DNA of 64,000 nucleotides from Heterobasidion occidentale (taxonomy: Eukaryota; Basidiomycota; Agaricomycetes; Russulales; Bondarzewiaceae), in assembly GCA_039111635.1 (NCBI GenBank), contig JBCAQO010000003.1:310001-374000 (forward strand). The letters are read 5' to 3'. The position numbers and the translations under genes are program-made. How positions within the stretch are numbered: the first letter of the stretch is position 1; each line of letters opens with the position of its first letter. Below are positions 9,389 through 21,442 of the stretch, piece by piece. The notes beneath the pieces are model-generated. The model ran no database searches, had not been told where the DNA came from, and saw nothing but the letters and a program-made list of their open reading frames with translations.

Positions 9389-12340
9389 CCCTGTTTTCAG
9401 CTGTGCGGTCAGTGGAATTCCGTTCAAAGTGCTCATGGACCTACAATGTGGCTTGTATACGAGTCAGTGGTTCCCAACCGGCGTATTGTGGCGGCGTAAT
9501 CTCCGAGGGCATGTATCTTGTAGGTCGCAAGGTTGAGAGTCTTTCTCTTGGGACCGCTCGGTGTCGGCATGGTTGGCGCGTCAGGTCTGCCAGGTGATTT
9601 CTGCACAATGGCGGCCTGTCGGCGGCCTCGTGCAGCCTCTTCTGATGGTAGTTCTTTGGTGTCGAAGTGGCTGCATGTCACCTGCACAAATTTACGTATC
9701 AGGGAACCAAGTCCCGAGGTGACCTGCTCAAAAAAAGTAAGAGTGAGGTCCGTGTGGAGGCGCAGTTTGGCCAGCGCGTGCCACGTTGCAAGCTCAAACA
9801 AGAGATCCATCAACACCCGATTGTGTGGCTCATCTAGTAATCCTTCGAAACATGGTATTGCACACTGTAATTATAACAGCGTCAGTGACAAGATAAACGG
9901 TGTGTGACAGTATGTATTTACCTGCAGCATGTCTTCAAAATCTCGTGCGGCAAGCTTTTTCATCCCAGAGACATTAGTACGCCATGGTCGTATCGTGTCC
10001 CGCCCGAATGATTGAATTTGTCGATACCTATATAGGAATTATCGAGGGCAATCTAATCACCGTCACATCCAAGTATAGGACCACCCACCGTTTATTCAGT
10101 TCTTGAATTTTGTCTCCTCCAGCAGCCCAAAGTATCCGTAGGAGATGGGTAAATATGGCCTTCCAGACCCCAAGCTCGAACTCATGAAGAAGGTCCACCA
10201 CAAAGAGGTCAAAGTAATTGAAGCCGAACTTCTTCAACTTTGTGGAAAAAGCATTCTGGGGGAGATGATGTGCCGATGTCTGTGAGTAGTAACTCAGGAT
10301 GGTATCGTGTACCACTTACCCGCGTGGGCACCCAGGATTTGTTGGCGAGAAGCGCATCCACCGCGGCACTCTCGACCCCAAATCCTTGTTCATATATAAT
10401 CTTGCGCGCTACCTCCACAGCGTAGCGACGTTGATCATCATCTCTGCGCTTAGTATTTTTCCGAGCACGCATATCGAGCTTGGTTCCCATCTTGTATACT
10501 TCCGACTTCTGGACCAAACAACGCGGGCACAAACACTTTGCGAGAGACCGTATGCTTGCTAGAAGAACCCTGCATTAAATAATGAGGTGAGGAGGTGATT
10601 ACATTTAGGGCAACGCACTTACTTCTCGGGATAATCAGCAGAATAGGAAAAAAAACGGGGGAAGATCCGGCGGACGATGCCATCCCCGCACATTATGAGC
10701 AGGCCATGCTCGTACGCTTCCATGAAGTCGGTGTCGAGCAGTAGTAGCCAAACGGCATGCATCAGATCACGTTTGCAGTGCCTGAGCATGGCTGACGTGG
10801 CTGCCTTGCCAAACAATTTGAGGTATGCTTCTTGTAAGGTGTCGGGTATCTGGCCATGTGCGGTAAGTCATACATTGAAGGATGCAGATGGATCCTTACT
10901 TACCTTGGGGATGTATGCCAGATGATGGCAGGCATTCGCGGTCGGCCTCGCATGGGTGTATTTGGACTGGGATCCGAAGAGTAGGTAGAATGGCCAAAGG
11001 GACGCTGTACCAAAATTGGCAAGATGGGTGGAGTCTGACCAGAGCATCAGCGGTGCAACCACGCGCTCATGATGGTCATCGGGCCCCATGCGCGGCATTT
11101 CTGTCACTTCCTGATGGGCCTTGATCATCGCCGTCGACGAGTACACCTCTGAATACAGGGAAATCGGGGGCGACTCCGGAGTCGGGTGCCAGTATTGGCG
11201 GAAGGGCGTCAAATGGAATGTACGGAATATGGGGGACGAGTAAGTGGTTGTAATGATGTCGACAAGGCGTCGATGGTAAACACCACTGATGGTAAACGTG
11301 GGGGATTCATTCTCAGCAATGGCACTCTGTTTGTCTACGGGGGGCATACGTATATCGACCGACGAACGAATCCATCTGTCTCGTTCGTGCAATGCATTTT
11401 CTGGATTGGCAAGGTGTGTCTCCAACTTCTTGGTCTCGCGAGCGAAGCTGACATCTGCCAGATCTTTCAAGTTGAACTCGGGATGCAATAGGGTCTGCAC
11501 GAGCCTGTCAAACTCGCCAGCAGACTTCAAAGTGGATCCTGAATAGTGCCAACCAAGGAGCAGCTCAGTGGTGCGATTGGCGAATGCTCGACTCACAGTG
11601 GTCGCGAGCACTGGTTCTGCAATGGGCGCAGGTAAAGTGGCCGTTGAAGTCGATGCCGGAGGCGTGTTCGATGGGGTAGCTAGAGCCGGTGAGTCGCAAA
11701 CACTGTCCAAAGACTGGCCGGCCTCAGGATCCATTGTCGGGCGAGCAGGATACGACCGAAACAAACCAAACTGATTTGGCGTCGTGTTGATCCAGGTAAC
11801 GGTTGGCGGTGTCGGTGGGCTACACTCGGGCGACTGGGATGGTAGGGCTTCAAGAGGTGGGTCGGGGTCACGGTGAGCTGCTGGTTGCCGCGAGGGTATA
11901 TGCGCGAGGGGTGTAGCCATGGATGGCAGGAAGTCAACCAGGTGTTTGGGAAATCGAATGCGACGCCCAGATCGGCGCGAAGACACTTCAGGCTCTTCCA
12001 TCAACACTACGACGTCGGTCTGCTCAGTCGCGTCATCTAACGCCGCGGGCTCCTCCTGTAAGTGTGTTAGCCAAGACACACGAGTAGGATGGTTGAAGTT
12101 CTGTCGTACGTGAGTTTCCTCTTCCTGAGGTTGATCCCCGTCCTCCTGAGTCCGCTCTCCACTCGCGCGGAGCAAGCCTCTCGACCTCTTCAACAGCTTG
12201 CTCTTGCAGCCCTTCCACGACCTTTGACGCTTCACGCTGGCTGCTGTGGTGAGTTCACTGTACTTTGTACAGCGGCTGAGATGCGCACTGAGTGCTCTAG
12301 GAGTGTTGCAAGATGTTCCACAGCCCGCGCAGGCTGCCAT
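9384..12340 (-). pseudogene. Plavaka family transposase, truncated by LTR insertion
   Basis: Seven exons join in phase: 12340-10904, 10849-10623, 10569-10320, 10255-10089, 10027-9922, 9864-9445 and 9390-9384, giving 871 codons before the LTR cuts in. The start Met at 12340 is followed at once by a zinc-finger-like CAGCGTSC...HLSRC. Family landmarks are MLWSDSTHLANFGTASLWP, CKRDLMHAVWLLLLD, FPRFFSYSADYPEK, CPRCLVQKSEVYKMGTKLD, DLLHEFELGVWKAIFTHL and TYKIHALGDYAATIRR. It should cut and paste the element in the nucleus. No stop or frameshift occurs before the insertion, so it was plausibly functional when hit. The missing C-terminal part must lie beyond the retrotransposon, left of the window. 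Confidence 0.85.
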
Positions 12341-12549
12341 GAAGACCAAAGTGACGACGAGTTGAACCAGATACCACGATGAGGGCAGCATTCTAGGTAT
12401 TCATACACAGGCTGAGCATTCGTGTAAATGCCAAGGCGCCCAGGTGAGTGTGTTATTTGCGACGTGTTTGTACCACTGTGACCGTTCTCACGTTTTTTTT
12501 CATGAACTCTAACTTGCGAGTCACCGCAGGTCACCGCGCACATCCATTG
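12341..12549. promoter_or_regulatory. Divergent promoter region of the transposon gene pair
   Basis: Only 209 bases separate the start of the minus-strand transposase from the ATG of the plus-strand gene, so both promoters must share or overlap this segment. I see no clear TATA box in it. Confidence 0.45.
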
Positions 12550-14739
12550 ATGGCTCCCCCAGTCCCCACAGCCGCGTGTGATGATGATTCCTCTGCGCCG
12601 GATGACTCTGCGGATGCCGACAAGCAAGAGCTAGGGTAAGTCATTCTCGATGTTTGGCCGCGCAGGGACTGATCATGGTTCACGAGCGGACAGAGCGAGA
12701 GAGGTCACCAAAAGCCTCCTGGAGCCCGCCCGTAACCTGCGCCGTGTCGTCGATCTCTATTGTAATATCCCCCTAGTGTTCCTCAACGGTGCAACGATCC
12801 TGGAGCATCTGCCTGACGAAGACCTCGACGAAGAAGACGAGAATGATGTCATCTTGGACATGGCCCGCCAGAAAAATTGGTATCCTCCATCTACCTCTCG
12901 CTTGTGATTCTTTTCATGTCTTTTTCTCCAGGGATGTCAATGCCTACCTTGCCGACTGGAGGATCTTCCACTCCATCTTGGACACCATTCCCGGGCTCCG
13001 ACAATACTACGACAACACCTCGGACATGGACACCCTCTTTAAACTTGCAAAAAAGGTGCGTGCTCGTTCAATGACTTTACCACAATAAAGACCTGAATCT
13101 TGTAGATGAACGAGCGCGCAAACAATGCTCGTGCAACCGACGCGCATTCACTCAAAGAACACATCAAGGAATACATACCCGATTGGAAACCAACCGATGA
13201 CGATGACCAAGAGAATAAATCCCGTCGAGGATTCAATCATCCACAGTACACAAGGCAGCTCATACCTGCACGGTACGCCAAGCTTTTCAAGGAGGATCCA
13301 TATAGGTATGACAGCCAATCTTTACTTCTCCCAGCCAAACCACCACACGCTCTCAACATAACCTAGCACCCGCGCGAAATTGCTTGATGGCCAGCTTCCA
13401 GTCAGCCCAAGGTACATGCCCTCATTTGTGTATCCGAACCCTGAGGAGTACACATCCGACACCGTAGCCGATGGCTTGTTTCGCGGACCCTTACTACTAC
13501 GTGTAAGCGCTCCTCTTTTTCTCATGCTTCCCATGGCTCAAGTGACTGCCAGGTGACTCGGCACATACTCATTGGACCGCATGCCTCTGCGACAGCCAAA
13601 GTGCAGCCAGGTTGCGGTGGTAACGCAAACAAGCACCGAATCACGCGAATAACACCGGCGCTCATTGCCTACTTAGTCGTACAGGTACCGCCCACTACAT
13701 TTCACTTAGACCATATCCAGCCTTTGATATCATCCTTTGCTAACTGGATCGACAGACTTACTTCGCGATGAGCAGTACCACGACATGGAATGCCGGGAGC
13801 AGCAAGCGAGCGGCTGCTGAGTTCGACTACTCCGTCCTCTACTACACAATCATCAAGATGTTTGAAACCACCTATGCCGAGGATGAGAATGAGTGGGCTG
13901 AACAGACATTGCAATGGCTAAATCAGTAAGTGTGGATTGTCGATCTGACACATGATACTAATATCGAACCATTTTCAGGGAATTCTACGGCCACCCAGAG
14001 GGATTGTCGGGCGCCACTACATCAATGCAACCAGTCGACGACGACGACGACAATGACTGGGCGCTAATGATCAAGAACAGGGCCGCTCGCCAAATGGCAC
14101 GTGTGGGCTTCGCGCGAGGTAAATCTGGTCTCGCTCTAACTCTCGTGCATTATCGGCTCATTCTTCGAGGGATTTAGAGGCGGCAGGTGATGCACCAAAT
14201 ACCGGTGATGGGCGCAGCTCACTGGACCGGGATTACTCAACCGCTCCTGTCCAACTACCCATGTCCGAGCCCGAGCCAGCCGCTGACCCTCCTATTGATC
14301 CCATATTACTTGCCATGTCTCAAGAACGACTCGGTATGTATATCTACTCTGTATTGTCCATGTCCTAACAATCTTATATACAGTAGTTACTCCATGTCGT
14401 GCAACACCGGAGGCAGGAGTCCGTAGAGAGATGTCCACGCCACCGCCGCCGCCGCCACCGCTGCCGCCGCCACCAGCGCAGATGACTCCGCCGGTCATTG
14501 ACCATGCCATGTCAGTGCCGACCGCACCTCACCCAAGCGGACAAGGAGTGCCCAAACGGACAACACCCAGTACTGAAGAAAACTCAACTGAGGAACATAT
14601 GAGCGTACGGCCCCGCAAGAAGACGACTGTGGCCGCAGGGACTACACACGGGAAGAAGACGAGAGGGGGGGCCCCGAAGGCGGTGGCGAAAAGATCAACG
14701 AGGCAGACGACGGCGGGCAGGAATACAACTGGCAATTAA
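12550..14739 (+). CDS. DUF6698-type protein, probable transposon-borne accessory gene
   Basis: Ten exons join in phase into 561 residues: 12550-12635, 12694-12879, 12932-13055, 13106-13305, 13367-13502, 13553-13684, 13756-13925, 13979-14118, 14178-14333 and 14384-14739. The N-terminus is acidic. The middle follows the pattern I know from basidiomycete DUF6698 proteins: IPGLRQ, then SLKEHIKEYIPDW, SRRGFNHPQYTRQLIPARY, a VADGLFRGPLLLR stretch and ITRITPALIAYLVVQTYFAMSS. The C-terminus has a polyproline run (about 14440-14475) and a Lys/Arg/Thr-rich tail that could bind DNA. Its function is unknown. The shared spacer with the transposase suggests it travels with the element. The family call is from memory of the pattern. 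Confidence 0.7.
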
Positions 14740-16032
14740 AGGTGAATTACCGTAGTCGGACAGCAGTGATCTCTATAGCATACGATGCATACTAGTCCGC
14801 TATCTACACTATAATCCTTCTTCAAAATATCATGCCTGATAATGTTCCTTCATTCTTATGGGATCCAAAATCCGTGGTCATTGCTTGCATCAGAATCTGT
14901 CTATTGTACAGTATGTGGGATGTGGTCAGGCATGAGCAGGAGTGACAAGACCTGAGGATTATGGCCACCCGGGCCATAATTACGGGATTTACCATAGTTG
15001 GTGATGTTACCATAAATCAGATAGCTCACCACCCATTCTCGGTATGACGACGTCCAACTGCAATTATAGCCTGATCAGCCATGGCCATCGCTGGTCATCC
15101 GTGTCCATAGTCGGACAGTTTTGCTGATGGAGTACGAGCCAGGCCGCACAACCTAACTTTGTCTTCCAAGCCCCGACCTTACAAATCATATTTCTCACTG
15201 GCTGAAAGCAGTCGAAGGAAGATATCATCGGGAAGCGAAAGACATCAGCTGGTTAGCTGCAACGTCAGTAGACTCGGAATCAAGATGTGATCATAGACCC
15301 ACATTCATTTCTCTGAAGGCGATAGGAACACTCGATTGTCGTTACAGCCGCAAGCGCCATGTTGAAGCTCCAGGCCTTGTTTGTAGATCAACTACACCAG
15401 CGCAATCAATCCAACTGTCAAGCATTCAATGAGCCACAGGATAGGCGGACAAGGTCAGGAGGATCAACAGAACGATTCAAATGTGCGCTCAGCGATGAAG
15501 TCACTCGACATATGCCTCCGGCAAGCTCCGGCGGAGTCTGGTTGCAATGCTCCCGCTGGTGGTCCAAACTTGGACCCACTACTGCACATCGACCAGGACA
15601 CGGACAATGGACATATGATAGATGGAGCCTTCGTTATGCGCACAGTCAACGAGGTTGTGTTGCCCAAGCATTCATTGCTATCGCCATTGCTCTTCCCACG
15701 CTCGCCGGTTCAGACCGCGCTAGTAGACCGATAACAGAGGGAGGCGGATGGAGGAAGAACTAAGGTGTACACGTATAACAGGTACTAATTAGCGTGCATG
15801 TCAGGTCACAAGTCTTATAATTAGTTCTCTCGGGCGCACACTTGTGAGTCTTGAGTTCCAAATGGAGTGTTGAATTGAAAGTCCGGGGGTGCGCCTTGCT
15901 TCTGTTCACAGCGTTATCATTCGACAAGGAACAATCGGTTACAGATCATAATAGTCCTACACAACATCATGAAACATCATTTAAGCAGTTCACTGACGCT
16001 ATTCGCATGATCTTCAGACTCGGAGATGCGGA
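14740..16032. other. Transposon right end and gene-poor spacer
   Basis: The first 380 bases hold the likely subterminal repeats of the Plavaka element. The rest (about 15120-16030) shows no gene I can support. Overlapping plus-strand ORFs at 15359-15763 and 15429-15734 exist; the second (102 codons) has a more natural composition but has no recognisable domain, splice context or homologue here. Confidence 0.4.
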
Positions 16033-19000
16033 TCAGTCAGTACCCTCGTCATCATGGTCCACGGGATCCGCGCCTTTCTCTAACAACAGCTCCACGATCG
16101 CTTGATGCTTCCCCTTGGATGCTGCCTCGAGCGCACTTTGGTATGGACCCACCCCTCTGGCATTGACGTCCGCGCCATTCTCGAGCAGTAGTCGTACAAT
16201 ATGTTCGTGGCCGCCCGTCGATGCTGCCTGCAGTGCGTCACCATATTCTTGACTTCGCTTGTTGTCTTCTGCGCCCTTTTCGAGCAACAGTCGAACGATT
16301 AATTCATGACCTCTAGACGCTGCCGCCTGCAATGCACTGCCGCACGGCTCCTGCGGCATGTTCACCTCTGCTCCGTTCTCCAACAGAAGCTTTACAATCT
16401 CTCCGTGTCCTTCCAATGCCGCCGCCTGAAGTGCCGTGCCGTATCTTTTGCTTTCGGCGTTCACTCTTGCCTTTGCACCCTTCTCAAGAAGCAGCTGAAC
16501 CATGTCTCCAAATCCTTCGGACGATGCTGCCCGAAGTGCGCTGCCGTACTGTCCTCCGAATGGTGCATTTACTAGAGCGCCTTTCTCGAGCAGATGCTGC
16601 ACAGTCTGATATTGACCGCTCTGTGATGCTACCTGGAGCGCGGTTGCGCCATGGAATCCCTTCGCATTCGGGTCTTCCCCTGCGTCCAATAGGGCCAATG
16701 ATAAATCCTGCAGCCCAGTCAAGCACGCGTAGTAAAGGCGAGAGCCAATAGGCACCCTTTTCATATTACGTTCAGATCCAGGACGATCGATGTCGTTAAG
16801 CCGAACCCAAGTAATGAATGGAGCATCGTTGCCAGTGAAGAGCGCATGGATGAGAGCTTGCAAAGAACCGGTATCACTATCACTGGCGCCAGATCGAGTG
16901 TGCGACAGCCAATGTTCCGCCGCGTAACGCGCCAGTGGAAAGTCATCAATCGTATCTTCATTCAGGATTTCTGGGGTCTCGAACTGAAGAAGATAGGCGA
17001 GACACGTCTGGGCGATCAACGAGTGAGATATTTTTTCGTTCGTGGTGAATCCAAAGTTTTGTAAAGAGGTCGAGGTAAGGATATATTCCTTGACAGAGGG
17101 GTGCACCAGCTGGATATTCCCTGTAAAATTATGAGCGAAGCAGCATTTCCATATAGCGCATTTGATCTCACCTTCAGCGGTGACTATAATGAGATTCGAG
17201 CAGATGACCAAAATATTTTCCACATTGTACCTCATGTCATCACAAAATCGGGGGTACGGCTTTGTTTCGAAATCGACAGCGACAACTTCGGGCAGTTCAT
17301 TGAGCCGTGGCGGACGTGCGGAAAAGGCCAGCCACTGTAAAACTGTCAGGGCTGTTTGACGAATCGCTGGATCGAGCTTCGATAGAATGCGGTCGTATGT
17401 CTCGTATAATTTGGGAGGCAGCTGGCCTAGTCGCAGCTTCAGCTCATCGATATTGCGGCAACTTCGTAGTCCCTCCAGTTGCAATGCGGCTAGTCGAAAC
17501 CTATCGCGATCATAAGGAAACGAACGTTGAGACGGTGGCGAAACGTCACCGTACATTCCTTTCGAGATTTCGAAGACATGCTCTCGAATTTCCTCCTTTG
17601 TCGTGTCATTCCATCTCTGCATGTGATGGTCTGTTTGTAGTGTGCGATCGATGTAGCTCCGGATGTCATCGTCGACCGACTTGCCTTGCATATACACTTG
17701 TACGACGTCAAGCAATTCGAGGGATTGTCGGATACCCAACTCATCCCGACTCGTGACCAAGATATGTATCTTGCGTTCGAATGCTTCCCAGCGTAAAATG
17801 CGCTGCAGCCAGGCCAGAACGTGTTGTCTCTCTCTGCATTCGTCCAGAGAATCCAAGATCACATAGACATTTTCGAACTGGACGAGAAGAAGCTCCAAGA
17901 CCGTCAGGAGATATTCCCCAGATGGCTGCGCACCACCGACTGGCTGCTCTAAGCCATGAGGTATTGTATTGCATTGGAGAAGAAGCTGTTTGATGAGGCA
18001 GCGGAGTAATTCGTCGTAGCGCTGCAGATCTCTGGAGTCAAAGAGAAAATATGCCACCGCGGATGCTGGATTGTTAGCACAATGCCTCGAAACATCTTCG
18101 ATGGCGGACGAGCTGTTTACAAGATTCATTGATCCATATAAATACAAGAAGTAACAGAAACTCACCATAATATGGTTTTCCCGCATCCCGCTAGCCTTGT
18201 GCTTCAGCCCATCAAATCAATTGTGATACTTCTAAGTTTACTCACGGATTCCGTATACCCACAGCAGTGATCTCGCGCCTTCCTTCCATTCTGAAAACTC
18301 CTTTCCGGTGAGAAACCAGGTACACGTGCCATCTGCATGCCTCTGCCGCGCATTGTTGTAGTTCTGCGAGGGATCGGGTGCCTTCAGCCAGTCTAGAGTC
18401 CTTTCAAGTCGCAACGCTGCTTTTGATCCAGAATCTGAGTAAGCCAAAAAATGTTAGAGCCGAAGTGGTGCTGTCGTACCATAATGAGTCTGAAGAGTTA
18501 GATTGACATTGATGTTCATCCGCCATGCAAATTTCTCCGTGATATCCCTGCAACGCGTTTGAAGCAATCCCGCGCGTTCCTTTATATCGTCGGACAATGT
18601 ATCGCGCAAACCACGGACTTTGAAGCATTCATCGTTATATGAGATCAAACAGGAATTAAACGTTATGCTTGGCTTACCCGCAGAGGGGAGTCTGATATAT
18701 TCGTCGATGAGAGATGCAACTTGCAGCGATATGTGTCCGATCGCCTCAATGAGATCCTCCACGGCTTCAGTAACGGGTAGATCAAGGCATTCACTGGCAG
18801 AATACACCATCTCACGCAGGGACTCTGCCAACGCTCGAATAGAATCGTCGGGGAGACGTTCATTCTTGAAAGCCTGTGATAAATATGATGATGACGACCT
18901 AGATCTATCAGACTCTGATTACTAGTTTCTCACCTCGTACATTGAGATTAAAACTGCGCACGAGACCTTGAGGACTGGGTGAGCCTGATGCACAGATTGT

Positions 19001-19832
19001 AAACATATTGAGAATGAAAGAAACGTAGAATACACTTGCAGGACCAAATTTACGGGCGATCTTGACCGTCGAAGCAAATGCTTGGCCAAGGGACGGGATG
19101 CAATTGTTGATGTAGTCCGAAGGAGTATAGGAGCCCACGATCGCAGACGGAGATGCAGCGACAGCATTCGATATCTGAGAAAGTACGCTATCGTCGAGAC
19201 GGGAGATCGCGGCGTCAACCTTTCTCATGATATCTTGCGGAGGTTTGGAAATGAGTGCCAGCTGGATCTTGATCTTGATGCCGTCGAGTCGGGTTCCGGC
19301 CTCATCAGTCATATCGAAGGCCGCGTCTTGCGACACTTTCAGCTTGAAGATTGAAGCTCGCAGGAAATGCAATGAACTCACCATTTCCAAGCAGATCGGT
19401 CAGGTTCCCAGAAAAGCGTCCAAGCTCCTGCTTTGCAGGCAACAAGCCTTTGCGGAAGAGCTGGATTTTGATTCTCGAGGAGGGCCGAAAGTCACTGCGT
19501 GATAGTCGTAGCGATCAGGAACAGATTTGTTTTTGAGGAGTTTGCAGACGATTCAGATAAACTTAAGAGACTTACAAGCGATAGTCCTGTTGCCAAAGAA
19601 GCGGTGAGCCACTGGAACGTTTTGAAGACTTCCACTCCTTCCGGTCATCGATGTAAACGACCACAAATCGGGAACCCCATCCTTGACCCATGCCACTCTT
19701 CCCGAGTTGACCTTTGATGATTTCGATGCCTGTTATTCATTGTTCACAGAATCAGCTCCTCGTACACTGAGATCATTGTTGGATGGATTGATCACCTGTG
19801 AAATGGGCTACAAGCTCAAGAGGGGACGACAT
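16033..19832 (-). CDS. NLR A: C2-helical-NACHT-ankyrin protein (1054 aa)
   Basis: Twelve exons join in phase: 19832-19796, 19729-19576, 19494-19382, 19326-19040, 18984-18934, 18873-18678, 18617-18480, 18434-18246, 18190-18166, 18112-17555, 17500-17172 and 17120-16033. The N-terminus looks like a C2 domain (SRFVVVYIDDRKEWKSSKR, then RIKIQLFRKGLL). A helical region follows (LAESLREMVYSASE). The NACHT ATPase has Walker A GCGKTIL near residue 390, alone on a 25-nt exon, and Walker B VYVILDSLDEC near 483, with sensor-like LVTSRDE. After a winged-helix-like part (LPPKLYETYDRIL) come about seven ankyrin repeats. Intron 4 has a GC donor (GCAAGT). It is probably an intracellular non-self or damage receptor, inferred from NLR architecture. 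Confidence 0.85.
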
Positions 19833-21442
19833 TTCGAGTTTCTGTGTATCGTCGCAATATAGGCAGAGAAGATGGCCGTTACAATCCTGAAGTATGATAT
19901 CGAGTGCGTTTTAGGCGCGACACCTCGAGGACATCGGAAGCCTCGAGGCTGTGAAGCCTGGCGATTTACGCGATTATGACTGCAAATCTTCATCTGGCGC
20001 CCAGCCTGTTATCCATCCGATCTGTGTAGAAGGCTTGATCAACGATATTTTACTCACTTTGTGGAATATTGTCTCCTGTCATATACACAAGACTTTCAGG
20101 CCTCCGCGGCCGACGGTCCAACGCAGCGCCCGGCCCAACTTAGATAGATTAGTGACGTCGGAAGCATCACAAAGAGTTTAACCCGAATCGCGTACAGGAC
20201 TCGTACAAGATGGGTGTTTTGCTCAGATTTGTCAGCCAGAGCGAACGATCATGATTGGACGGGGTTTTCCGGAAACCTTCGTATGCCCCAAATCCGGCTA
20301 TTTTGTTTCATGTCAGGGTATATACGCCGCTTTTCATTCTTATCCTCTCCCAGTTCCGACTATATTGCCCCGCCTCCATACTCAACACCAGTGACCACCC
20401 ACCAAGTTCCTCCTTCGCCCTCCGGATTGGCGTGACACTGAGCCTAACAAGTTTGCATGTTCGGCGAATATCAAAGTAAGAATAAGCGAGCTGCAGGTTT
20501 GCACGCGCTCTGAACGGCAGACTTGATCCTAACGAGGCCGAATTCCCTCGACTGTGCCCGGACTCTGTCATGGCTTCCATTCCCCAGGGCCCTCCAAGGG
20601 ATGTTGACGGAGACATAACTTTGTGAGCTCCTGTTCCATGCACCCTTCTCCAGTAGCAAGCGAACAACCGCTTCGTGACCTCCCTGCGACGCTGCCTGCG
20701 GTGCGGAATTTCCCCTTGCATGCCTACATTTTCCCCCTCTCCGACAAGAATTGCACAATGTCAATGTAACCACGACTTGCTGCATCGTGCAGTGCAGTGC
20801 AGTACAGCTCGTCTCGAGCAGCTCTTCTCGCGCTCGCAGGTATTTTCCACGCCCAACTCATCGGATTTCCTGGTGTCTGCGCCTGCATCCGAGGCTGTTG
20901 TGATTGGGAAGGTGCTGGAAGTGACCGATGCACTGGGGTGCGGATATGCAGCGGGAGGCATAGAAGTTAACAAGCTGGTAAGGGGTCAAGAAGCGATAAT
21001 ACTTGCGCGCGGAGAGTCGTTGAGGAAAGCGTGATATGATGGAGGGGGAGGTAACCGGTTAGCTCCTGCATTGCTTCTGCTTCTGCACTTGGTGACCTGC
21101 CACTCACCCTAGCACAATTCTCGAGCAATAGTGGTACGACTGGATCATGGCCTCACTGTCCCAACAGAGCATAACCATAAAGCTCGGCGCGTGTTGGGTC
21201 TTATATGCACAGCTCACATTATATCGCACACTGAGGGCCCGATCCGATCCATCAAACATCAGGGCAAGAATGAGCATTCGCTATTAGAGGCATCGGTTGT
21301 GAGACTGTTGTGAGGCGTGCAAAATGTGCTGTGGTGAGTGGTTTTTAGCGTTATAGTTCACACAGTCCATGCTATCAAATGTTAAATGATTAGGGAAACA
21401 GTCATACAAACTCTACTAGCTTTGAAATGCCAGTGCTACAGA
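19833..21442 (-). pseudogene. Spacer with ankyrin-repeat relic
   Basis: Between genes B and A, about 20600-20830 on the minus strand carries two ankyrin-like units (YCTALHDAASRGYIDIVQFL, and APQAASQGGHEAVVRLLLEK) separated by a stop and a frameshift after ERGK. They resemble repeats in gene B (GTALHEASQHGHIEIVRFLL). A further short trace (PLLLEN-like) lies near 21125. This looks like the remains of another NLR copy. The rest of the spacer, 19833-20560 and 21150-21442, shows nothing else I can support, apart from the presumed promoter of A. Confidence 0.6.

Larger units (their letters stand above)
9384..15120. mobile_element. Plavaka-type DNA transposon, split by the retrotransposon
   Basis: A transposase gene (minus) and a DUF6698-type gene (plus) diverge from a 209-bp spacer and are bounded on the left by the inserted LTR element. 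Beyond the plus-strand gene, related short motifs recur: TAGTCGGACAG at about 14753 and 15107, and CCATAGTTGG at about 14992. Subterminal repeats of this kind are usual in CACTA-like elements. I could not define terminal inverted repeats, because the other end is left of the window; the right border is approximate. Confidence 0.6.

Noticed and set aside
15359..15763. 134-codon plus-strand ORF in the transposon flank
   Set aside because: No domain, splice context or plausible composition; it overlaps another equally weak frame.
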